A program made the position numbers and the translations under genes. From NCBI GenBank assembly GCA_041484845.1, contig JBGPIK010000083.1, forward strand, positions 1 through 19,846: a DNA stretch of 19,846 nucleotides, given 5' to 3'. This DNA is from JBGPIK01 sp041484845. Lineage in GTDB: Bacteria; Desulfobacterota; Binatia; UBA9968. The notes under the pieces were generated by a model, which was given only the letters and a program-made list of their open reading frames with translations, was not told the origin of the DNA and did not search any database. Below, piece by piece: positions 7,428-13,561 of the stretch (the first letter of the stretch is position 1; each line of letters begins with the position of its first letter).

Positions 7428-8486
7428 TTACTTTTGCAGCTCGCTGCCCCAGAGCTCTTTGAGAAAACCGCTTTTTTCTAAGTTATTGACGAACGAATTG
7501 TCATAAATTTCTTCGGGCTTGCGTCGCACCTGCGTGCCCCCGGCTCGTACAAGCTCCACGGCCTCGGCAACCGCCACGCGCGGGACAATCATGCGTCGAT
7601 CGACGATCTCTTTGGCATAAACGTTATAGGAGGCGCGCAAAGCCTCTTCGTCTTTGGTCCGCATCGCCTTGCCGATGGAGGCCATGGCTTTTTCCGGATT
7701 TTTGTCAACAAAATGAATCGCTTCCGCAAAAGCAGCGACCACTCTTTGGACGACCTCGGGCCTTTCGCGTAAGGTGCGCGAGTTGGCGTGCACTGAACTG
7801 TAGATGAACGGCAGATCCAAATCGATGAGCCGGTAGATAACATTGTATCCCTCGTTCTTAGCCCGAACATCAAGTGGCGGCGGCACAACGATCCCTTGCA
7901 CGACATTGGCGGCCATAGCCTGGAAACGCTCGTTCTGGCTACCGCCGATGGGCCGGATTATGACCTCGTCCGTAAGATTGAATTTCTTGAGCATCGTGCG
8001 GGAGAGGCGGGCGCTCAAGTCGCCTGGGCGCGTGACACCGAGCGCTTTACCTTTGAGATCCTCAAGTCGGCGAACCTCTTTGCGTGTGACCAGCACGTAT
8101 GGGAGTTTGACTAACGGGGCGGCCACCAGCTTGGCTTCGATTCCCGTGGCCAGCCCAGGCATCGTAGCGTCCGCCGCGCAATAGAGAAACTGGATCTCAT
8201 CGGCTGCCAGCGCCGCCAGAGACGGACCGCTTCCCCGGATATAGATCTGTTCTATTTTGATGCCGTATTTGTCGAACAAACCGTAGTCCAAGGCGGTGTA
8301 AAGGTGCACGAAACCTCCCGACACCGCGCAGCTGGCGATTCTGAGTTTGATGGGTCGCTCGCCGGCTTTCGGTAAGTACGGATTGGCCCAGGCGATAGTA
8401 CAAGCGGCAATAATCAGCAGCAGCGAAAAAAAGATTTTTGCGATATGCCCCCGAAATAACCTAGAAGACAGCGACTTAAGTTTCAT
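7428..8486 (-). CDS. ABC transporter substrate-binding protein (NMT1/TauA/SsuA-like)
   Basis: Periplasmic binding protein type 2 of the NMT1/THI5 or nitrate/sulfonate/taurine class, 352 residues. The N-terminus is an export signal (hydrophobic 18-30); IAAC with Cys29 could be a lipobox, or signal peptidase I could cut after AWA near residue 34. The mature part starts with the family pattern: a LRIASCAVSGGFVHLYTA strand and loop, then YGLFDKYGIKIE, typical of SsuA/TauA-type proteins. GGGAG lies five bases before the ATG. No permease or ATPase gene is in the window, so it is an orphan here. It heads the minus-strand set with the M24 and epimerase genes (gaps 76 and 77). Ligand unknown. Confidence 0.92.
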   Translation of the reverse strand: MKLKSLSSRLFRGHIAKIFFSLLLIIAACTIAWANPYLPKAGERPIKLRIASCAVSGGFVHLYTALDYGLFDKYGIKIEQIYIRGSGPSLAALAADEIQFLYCAADATMPGLATGIEAKLVAAPLVKLPYVLVTRKEVRRLEDLKGKALGVTRPGDLSARLSRTMLKKFNLTDEVIIRPIGGSQNERFQAMAANVVQGIVVPPPLDVRAKNEGYNVIYRLIDLDLPFIYSSVHANSRTLRERPEVVQRVVAAFAEAIHFVDKNPEKAMASIGKAMRTKDEEALRASYNVYAKEIVDRRMIVPRVAVAEAVELVRAGGTQVRRKPEEIYDNSFVNNLEKSGFLKELWGSELQK

Positions 8487-8510
8487 CTAAACTCCCTTCT
8501 TAACCCCGGT

Positions 8511-8682
8511 GATCCGCCGTAGACATCCACTAACAGCGCGCCGTGGCGGCTCTTAATTAGGCAATCACGAACGCAATCTGTTTAGAAGCGGTAATCCCTT
8601 TTGATTCGTCCATTTTGTGCCCAAAGCCATACCTATTCCTATGACCGCGGCGGATCATAGTCCATTTTGAGCCCTCGCTCAA
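8511..8682. repeat. Intergenic region with inverted and direct repeats
   Basis: The 263-base gap (8487-8749) between the binding-protein and YchF-like genes contains GATCCGCCG at 8511-8519 and its complement CGGCGGATC at 8648-8656. It also holds a near-identical 15-base direct repeat, GTCCATTTTG(T/A)GCCC, at 8608-8622 and 8660-8674, and a hairpin TTGAGC-cctc-GCTCAA at 8667-8682. This could be a decayed small element or regulatory sites. No gene is supported. Confidence 0.45.
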
Positions 8683-8749
8683 TTGACCCTGAAGCCATTC
8701 TCGCTTGGAATCCTGGTAAGAGCGCGCCACCGGACTTTTAGCTCCGCGC

Positions 8750-9778
8750 TTACACCGCGAAGCGAAAATGAATGATGTCTGCGTCTTTGACAATATAGTC
8801 TTTGCCTTCGAGCCGAAACTTACCCGCTTCTTTGCATTTGGCTTCGCTCCCGTAAGCGATAAAGTCGGCATAGGCGATCACTTCGGCACGGATGAAACCC
8901 CGTTCAATGTCGCTATGGATCTTGCCTGCCGATTTTCGCGCGTTCGTTCCTTGGGTGATCGTCCATGCGCGGACTTCGTCTTCGCCGGAGGTAAAGAAGC
9001 TGATGAGATCCAAGAGATGGTAAGAAGAGCGGATGAAGCGGTCGCGCGCCGGCTCGGCAATGCCGATCTCTTTTAAGAATGCAGCGCGATCGTTCTCTTC
9101 CAGTTGCGCAATCTCCATTTCGACCTTGCCGGCCAAAGCCAATCCTTCCAGACCGCGGCGCTGCAACTCCTCCTGGTAAGATGCTGCAAGGGGCTGCCCC
9201 GCTTTATCCTCCGCTTGATTGAACAACACAAGAAGCGGCTTGCGGCTAAGAAAACCAAACCCTGAAAGTAAATTTTCCTCATCCGCGCTAAAAGACAGGT
9301 TTCTCAGGCTCTCTTCGTTTTCCAAAGCTTGGGCGCAGTGTTCCAGCAATTCCTCCTCTTGCGGCCGCGCCTTTTCCTTTTTCAAACGGCTCCGGCGATT
9401 CTCGACAACCGTAAGATCTGCAAGAATCATTTCCGTAAGCAAGTCGTTGAGTTCTCTCAGGGGATCGCTGCCGGTTTCAAAGTCGCGGAGGACGAGCGCG
9501 ATGGCATCGACTTCGCGCATTTGCGTGACCAAGGCATTGTTAGACTTCAGGTTATCCTCGGCCTGCGGTGGAAAATCGGTAAAGCGAATTTCGGCGTAGG
9601 TCGTCTTCTTCGGTTTGAAAATTTGCGACAGACGATCGATCCGCTCATCTGGCACTTTGATCACGCCCAGGTGAACCTCCTCCCTACCGAAACCACCGAC
9701 CTGCGCCTGCAGTCCCGTGAGCATATTGAATATCGTTGTCTTTCCCGCGCCGCGATGACCGATCAAGCCGATCTTCAT
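8750..9778 (-). CDS. Divergent YchF/Obg-like P-loop NTPase
   Basis: YchF-type TRAFAC GTPase/ATPase, 342 residues (canonical YchF about 363). The N-terminal G domain has GHRGAGKT at 7-14 (Walker A) and NQAE at 187-190, the NxxE form that in YchF replaces NKxD and favours ATP. A charged helical insert (about 118-160) matches the YchF coiled-coil arm, and the C-terminal 85 residues match the YchF-specific TGS-like domain, with the AWTITQGTNARKSAGKIH and DIERGFIRAEV segments. The G3 motif is DFPP at 68-71 instead of DIAG, so the usual DxxG glycine is lost. This suggests a specialised paralogue rather than the housekeeping ribosome-binding copy. AAGGA precedes the ATG. Divergent from DedA. Confidence 0.88.
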   Translation of the reverse strand: MKIGLIGHRGAGKTTIFNMLTGLQAQVGGFGREEVHLGVIKVPDERIDRLSQIFKPKKTTYAEIRFTDFPPQAEDNLKSNNALVTQMREVDAIALVLRDFETGSDPLRELNDLLTEMILADLTVVENRRSRLKKEKARPQEEELLEHCAQALENEESLRNLSFSADEENLLSGFGFLSRKPLLVLFNQAEDKAGQPLAASYQEELQRRGLEGLALAGKVEMEIAQLEENDRAAFLKEIGIAEPARDRFIRSSYHLLDLISFFTSGEDEVRAWTITQGTNARKSAGKIHSDIERGFIRAEVIAYADFIAYGSEAKCKEAGKFRLEGKDYIVKDADIIHFRFAV

Positions 9779-9923
9779 TTGGCTTCCTTCCCCCTCGAAT
9801 TAAACTGGAATTTATAAATTTATCAGGATTTAGTGATTGAAGGAACCCGCGCCTTTATGCTCACAAGCTTGATCTTTTGCCGAGCCAATGAAACTGTACT
9901 GCCGAGATGAATGACGGACTGGC

Positions 9924-9929
9924 GGGGAG
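9924..9929 (+). promoter_or_regulatory. Ribosome binding site deciding the DedA start
   Basis: GGGGAG lies six bases before the ATG at 9936 but only three before the TTG at 9933, which favours the ATG. Confidence 0.6.
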
Positions 9930-9935
9930 AAGTTG

Positions 9936-10562
9936 ATGTTGGATGCAGCTCCCTTGATTGCGCACTGGGGATACTGGGCGGTTTTCGGATTGGTCATCCT
10001 TGGAAATATTGGATTCCCGGTCCCCGAAGAGGGTATTTTAGTTTTTGCCGGCTACCTGGTGTGGTCCGGCAAATTTCGCCTTTTTCACGTCCTCGTCGTC
10101 GGAGTTGCGGCCGCGGTGATCGGCGATAATCTCGGTTATTGGTTTGGGCGACACTATGGACAAGCCGCCATACGACGTTTTGGTCACAAGATATTTATCA
10201 CTGAGACGCGGTTCGACAAAGCCAGGCAATTTGTCGACCGCTATGGGTCTTACGGTGTCTTTGTGGCGCGATTTATTCCCGGGCTGCGATTCATGGCGGG
10301 ACCTGTGGCGGGTAGCACAGGCCTACCCTACCTTCGTTTCTTCAGCGTTAATATCCTTGGAGGACTAATTTATGTGCCGTTATCCGTCGGTGCCGGTTAT
10401 TTTCTTGGCAAGAGTTTGGGCGATGCGCTGACGCAACTTGAAGGCATGATCGGCAAAGTGGATTACCTCGCGCTGATACTGCTAGTCTTTGCAGCCGTCG
10501 TCATTATTTTTTGGAGGGCGCTCAGCTCCCGAAAAGCCGAAAAAGGCGGATCGGAAAGCTGA
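9936..10562 (+). CDS. DedA family (VTT/SNARE-associated) membrane protein
   Basis: Polytopic inner-membrane protein of 208 residues, about five hydrophobic segments. The family includes flippase-like proteins for undecaprenyl phosphate or phospholipids. Diagnostic segments are present: NIGFPVPEEG (membrane-embedded acidic motif), GDNLGYWFGR (G-x-x-x-G-Y-W-x-G-R), and FVARFIPGLR followed by AGPVAG (the F-x-R-x-x-P-G-x-R motif of DedA). A TTG at 9933 directly precedes the ATG at 9936; GGGGAG at 9924-9929 spaces properly only for the ATG, so I start there. It converges with HtrA, 25 bases between. Confidence 0.93.
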   Translation: MLDAAPLIAHWGYWAVFGLVILGNIGFPVPEEGILVFAGYLVWSGKFRLFHVLVVGVAAAVIGDNLGYWFGRHYGQAAIRRFGHKIFITETRFDKARQFVDRYGSYGVFVARFIPGLRFMAGPVAGSTGLPYLRFFSVNILGGLIYVPLSVGAGYFLGKSLGDALTQLEGMIGKVDYLALILLVFAAVVIIFWRALSSRKAEKGGSES

Positions 10563-10578
10563 GCCACACTTTTCAGCT
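10557..10578. terminator. Weak hairpin between convergent DedA and HtrA genes
   Basis: AGCTGA/TCAGCT arms of 6 bp with a 10-base loop overlap the DedA stop codon and lie just before the HtrA stop. Its position suits a shared bidirectional terminator, but there is no clear U-tract on either strand and the stem is short. Confidence 0.25.
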
Positions 10579-10587
10579 GCGTTTGCG

Positions 10588-12060
10588 CTATGGCTTGAGC
10601 GCGAGAAACAGGCTGCCCTGGCCGCGACGAACCAGAAACAATACTGACCGGCCCTTTCCGGTCTTGGCGGTTTCACGCTTGAAATCAGCTACCGTGCGCA
10701 CGGAATGGCGATTAACTTCGGCGATCACGTCTCCCCTTTGAAGCCCGGCATCATCGGCTGCGCTGCCGGGCGTGACCGCGGTAATCACCACACCTTCGGT
10801 TCGCTCTAAGCCGAGTTCCTCGGCGATGTCCGGAGTCAATTTTTGGACGGCGAGGCCCAACTCTCCGGTCTCCCCCGATGCGACGACCTCTTTTTCCTTA
10901 ATTTCTCCTACCGCAATCGGCAACGTGAGTTCTTTGCCGTCGCGCACGACTTTGGCCTGAACGGTTTTCCCCGGCGCCAATCGAGCGACTTGTAGCGGCA
11001 GGTCAGCGGAATCTCTGATTTCCTTGCCGTCCAACGCGAGAATGACGTCGCCGGTCTTGACGCCCGCCCGTGCTGCGGGCCCGTCCTTTGTCAGGTCGGC
11101 CACAAGCGCGCCTTGCGCCTGCTTAAGGCCCATGGTTTCCGCGATTTCCGGCGTCACTTTTTGAATGGTAGCTCCAAGAAAACCCCGAACGATTTTTCCT
11201 TTGGCCCTGAGCTGGGGCAGTAGGTCTTTCACTAAATTGGTTGGAATCGCAAAGCCGATTCCGATGTTGCCTCCCGATTGGCTAAAAATCGCGGTATTGA
11301 TCCCCACCACTTCACCGCGCATGTTAACGAGTGGACCACCGGAATTTCCCGGATTGATGGACGCATCCGTTTGAATGAAGTCCTCATAGGGCCCGTTTCC
11401 GATACGTCGTCCTTTGGCGCTGACGATCCCTGAGGTTACGGTATGGTCGAGACCGAACGGATTTCCGATGGCCATCACCCATTCACCCACATCCAATCGG
11501 TCCGAATCACCCAAGCTGACCGTTGGAAGATCCTGCCGCGCATCGATTTTGATGATCGCGATGTCGGTTTTTTGATCCTTCCCCAGGACTTTCGCTGTGA
11601 AACTCTGGCCGTCCGAGAGCGTCACGGTGATTTTGTCGGCCCCATCGACAACATGATAATTCGTTAGGATTGTGCCGTCGCGATCGATGATGAACCCAGA
11701 GCCGAGGCCGCTTTGCCGTTGTGGGCCACGCGGAATTTGGCCGCCAAAAAATCTCTGCCAAAATTGGCTAAAGGGGTCATCCTCGGAACCGGGCATCTCC
11801 TCGGCGGTCTTGCGCACCTGCACCGTGGAAACGTTAACGACCGAGGGACCGACTTTCTTTGCCAAGCTCACGAAATCGGGCAGTGCCTGTCCGGCAGCAG
11901 CCGGGCTCGCAGCGTATGCCGCTGCATCGGCCCGGGCGAAATGCGCGATTCCACTGGAGCTCTCAACGAGAATGCTGACGGCCGTCCCGGTCACAAAAGC
12001 TACCAAGCTGGCCACCACGGATAAGTAAAGGCTTACCCGCCTGTTTCGAACGGTTATCAT
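10588..12060 (-). CDS. Do/DegP/HtrA-type periplasmic serine endoprotease
   Basis: Envelope chaperone-protease that degrades misfolded periplasmic proteins, 490 residues. An N-terminal hydrophobic segment (about 10-32) is a signal peptide or anchor, followed by an Ala-rich linker. The trypsin-like domain shows the full triad: His136 in TNYHVVDG, Asp166 in KTDIAII and Ser240 in NPGNSGGP. Two PDZ domains follow, at about 285-375 (GARGxx-type VRGFLGATIQ start) and about 395-485. Length and layout match DegP/DegQ/MucD. GGAGG lies six bases before the ATG. The unrecognised gene at 12098-12616 ends 37 bases upstream on the same strand, so co-transcription is likely. Confidence 0.96.
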   Translation of the reverse strand: MITVRNRRVSLYLSVVASLVAFVTGTAVSILVESSSGIAHFARADAAAYAASPAAAGQALPDFVSLAKKVGPSVVNVSTVQVRKTAEEMPGSEDDPFSQFWQRFFGGQIPRGPQRQSGLGSGFIIDRDGTILTNYHVVDGADKITVTLSDGQSFTAKVLGKDQKTDIAIIKIDARQDLPTVSLGDSDRLDVGEWVMAIGNPFGLDHTVTSGIVSAKGRRIGNGPYEDFIQTDASINPGNSGGPLVNMRGEVVGINTAIFSQSGGNIGIGFAIPTNLVKDLLPQLRAKGKIVRGFLGATIQKVTPEIAETMGLKQAQGALVADLTKDGPAARAGVKTGDVILALDGKEIRDSADLPLQVARLAPGKTVQAKVVRDGKELTLPIAVGEIKEKEVVASGETGELGLAVQKLTPDIAEELGLERTEGVVITAVTPGSAADDAGLQRGDVIAEVNRHSVRTVADFKRETAKTGKGRSVLFLVRRGQGSLFLALKP

Positions 12061-12097
12061 TTTTTGCCTCCGGCTTGTGGCGAACGAACAAAATCGC

Positions 12098-12616
12098 TTA
12101 GCGCTGAATTGCGGAACTCCTCACGAGTTCGTCATTATTGACATCACTATGGACGCGTTTGCTCTGCCAGCGGTTTACACTCTTTTCCAAACGCGAACCC
12201 TTCGCCAATGCGGTTTCCTTCCAACGCGCCAGCCCCGGTCTCAAATACGTCGGCTCGAAACCCAGCGAATCGCAGATGTTTTCGAAGGAGTACAGGTAGG
12301 ACCTGTCTTCGTCGAGAATCCACTGCTCGGCTTCCAGATGGAGCAATTGTTTTCGTTTACAGGTCGCTGCCACATGATCTTGAAAACAGATGATCGCATC
12401 TTCCAACACTGCCAGCATGAGCACCTGTTCAGGATTCAGATGAAACTTCCTGCGGTAGGTTGCCAAATATTGCGCGGAAATTAGAATATCAGGCTGGAAC
12501 ACGGCAAGGGCCTTTTCCTCAAAGGCGGTTTGCGACTGACTTAGACCTCTTACCCAACGCTGTGAATGAGTGTTGTTATTTGACATTTGGGCTGTAAATC
12601 GTGGTTTGCCGATCAT
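12098..12616 (-). CDS. Unrecognised small protein, paralogue of the gene at 1447-1821
   Basis: The 172-residue product has no signal peptide and is probably cytoplasmic. It shares QPDI (41-44), the helical EQVLMLAVLEDAI block (63-75) and SFENICDSLGFEPTYLR (110-126) with the 124-residue protein near the left end, but has longer N- and C-terminal extensions rich in polar and basic residues. I do not recognise the family; the ICDSLGFEPTYLR segment could be a helix-turn-helix, which is a guess. A longer reading frame starts at 12664, but GGGAGG at 12622-12627 sits five bases before the ATG at 12616, so that start is chosen. It lies 37 bases upstream of HtrA and is probably co-transcribed with it. 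Confidence 0.85.
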   Translation of the reverse strand: MIGKPRFTAQMSNNNTHSQRWVRGLSQSQTAFEEKALAVFQPDILISAQYLATYRRKFHLNPEQVLMLAVLEDAIICFQDHVAATCKRKQLLHLEAEQWILDEDRSYLYSFENICDSLGFEPTYLRPGLARWKETALAKGSRLEKSVNRWQSKRVHSDVNNDELVRSSAIQR

Positions 12617-12621
12617 AAGAA

Positions 12622-12627
12622 CCTCCC
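12622..12627 (-). promoter_or_regulatory. Ribosome binding site GGGAGG deciding the start at 12616
   Basis: GGGAGG five bases upstream of ATG 12616 is the strongest Shine-Dalgarno nearby and excludes the in-frame start 48 bases further upstream. Confidence 0.75.
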
Positions 12628-12766
12628 TAAGAATTGGACATGGGATGCACCAGTGTTGTTCCAACGCTTCACGCTAATGCACCAACTACATTTCGGTCTG
12701 CGCCCTTATGGGCACCGGCGGCGGCCCAAGGACAATACAAATTCGCCCGATTACTCTGGATTTATC

Positions 12767-12787
12767 GCCGAGCAAGCTCCTCTCGGC
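12767..12787. repeat. Hairpin GCCGAG/CTCGGC
   Basis: A 6-bp GC-rich stem with a 9-base loop lies in the 212-base gap between the small secreted protein gene and the gene at 12616. It lies downstream of the first and upstream of the second on the minus strand. No U-tract follows, so terminator function is doubtful. Confidence 0.25.
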
Positions 12788-12828
12788 CAATTGTCCTAGC
12801 TGGTGGTGAACGACGAAAAACGAAAGAA

Positions 12829-13179
12829 TCAGAGCAAGAGAACTGACTGGAGTATCTGCAGAGATACTTTCGTGGCGTGGGCTTGAGCTGAATTGAACGG
12901 CGCTAAAGATTCTATGCTGCCGATGTGCCTGAACGGATAGCCTTGCGAACAAGGGCGGGTTGCCTCCGGTACGTCGTCGCTTTCGAATTGTAACGCCATC
13001 GTAAGAACGCGCGAGTACAACTGCGCCGGACCGGTCGTAGACAGATGGTGCACCTCAAGCGCATCAAGCGAACCGATAGGTGCGCAATCGTACGCCAGAC
13101 TTACAGCGAATGCGCCGAAGGTAAAAAACAGAACCATGCCTAAGGCGGCAAGCGTCTTGTTGAGGCGGGTCATCTTCAC
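12829..13179 (-). CDS. Putative small secreted protein, unrecognised
   Basis: A 116-residue frame with a convincing export signal: basic start (MKMTRLNK), hydrophobic core at about 9-27 and a likely cut after SLA near residue 29. The mature part, about 85 residues, has two cysteines (in DCAP and RPCSQG) that could form a disulphide. I recognise no family. The frame opens with GTG at 13179, with an ATG two codons later; neither has a good Shine-Dalgarno. The hydrophobic C-terminal end (LQILQSVLLL) is odd for a secreted protein and could reflect a frameshifted tail. The signal peptide is the main support that it is a gene. Confidence 0.45.
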   Translation of the reverse strand: MKMTRLNKTLAALGMVLFFTFGAFAVSLAYDCAPIGSLDALEVHHLSTTGPAQLYSRVLTMALQFESDDVPEATRPCSQGYPFRHIGSIESLAPFNSAQAHATKVSLQILQSVLLL

Positions 13180-13248
13180 AGGTTAGGTGACCCAAGGCTA
13201 GCACCGGGTCGGCGAAAGTCAACAGAGCGATTGGCGCCGACGAATCGC

Positions 13249-13325
13249 CGAGAGGGGAGGTTTCTGAAACCTTCTCACGCTGGTATTTTGCTGTCCCGGT
13301 AAAATTGAACTTGTGTCCCCTCTCG
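13249..13325. repeat. 77-base inverted-repeat element (REP- or MITE-like)
   Basis: Perfect 10-bp terminal arms CGAGAGGGGA (13249-13258) and TCCCCTCTCG (13316-13325) enclose a small hairpin, GGTTT-ctg-AAACC (13259-13271). On the minus strand GGGGACA and CGGGACA occur 22-23 bases apart, reminiscent of GGGACA-type repeats seen near REP-associated transposases. No flanking target duplication is seen. A structured RNA remains possible. Confidence 0.45.
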
Positions 13326-13431
13326 ATGGCTGCCAGATTCTCGCTATCGCATCAGCAAGGACACGTTAACAGGCGTCGACTTTTTCAACAAGTTCGATTA
13401 CTTCGACAATAATCGCAAGGCCGGCAAGTAG
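13309..13431 (+). pseudogene. Start-less gene fragment, possibly DNA/RNA non-specific endonuclease C-terminus
   Basis: A 40-codon open frame follows a stop at 13306-13308 and ends with TAG at 13429-13431. It has no start codon. The translation includes YRISKDTLTGVDFFNKFDYF. The TGxDFF pattern preceded by an I-S-x-D/E strand resembles the C-terminal end of NucA/Serratia-type DNA/RNA non-specific endonucleases. The similarity is short and from memory, so both the pseudogene status and the identity are tentative. Confidence 0.35.
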
Positions 13432-13442
13432 GGGTCATAATA

Positions 13443-13459
13443 ATCCGCCTAGGGCGGAT
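13443..13459. repeat. Short palindrome ATCCGCC-tag-GGCGGAT
   Basis: A 7-bp stem with a 3-base loop, about 100 bases upstream of the RibBA-like start. It lies between two copies of GGCCGGCAAGT (13419-13429, 13481-13491). It may be a protein-binding site, the terminator stem of the relic gene, or part of a decayed element. Confidence 0.35.
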
Positions 13460-13525
13460 GGATTACCTGGTGAGCCCTATGGCCGGCAAGTTACGGCTAA
13501 CCTAGATACCCCATGGGCGCTGCAG

Positions 13526-13553
13526 TTGACCCCGCAAGTCAAGATGGTACATT
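13526..13553 (+). promoter_or_regulatory. Possible sigma-70 promoter of the RibBA-like gene
   Basis: TTGACC (13526-13531), a 16-base spacer and TACATT (13548-13553). Initiation would fall about at the ATG (13562), which has no Shine-Dalgarno, so a leaderless transcript is possible. The -10 match is only 4 of 6. Confidence 0.35.
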
Positions 13554-13561
13554 GATAGCCC

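Larger units (their letters stand above)
13180..13561. other. 382-base non-genic stretch with element and gene relic
   Basis: Between the divergent small secreted protein gene and the RibBA homologue. It contains an inverted-repeat element (13249-13325), a start-less reading frame (13309-13431), an 11-base direct repeat (13419-13429 and 13481-13491), a palindromic hairpin (13443-13459) and a possible promoter (13526-13553). No FMN riboswitch consensus is visible. The patchwork suggests past insertion and decay. Confidence 0.6.

Noticed and set aside
12686..12952. 88-codon minus-strand frame overlapping the small secreted protein gene
   Set aside because: No recognisable feature, while the competing frame has a clear signal peptide.
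13180..13561. FMN riboswitch upstream of the RibBA-like gene
   Set aside because: The conserved RFN-element segments are not visible, and the structure at 13249-13325 has a different layout.
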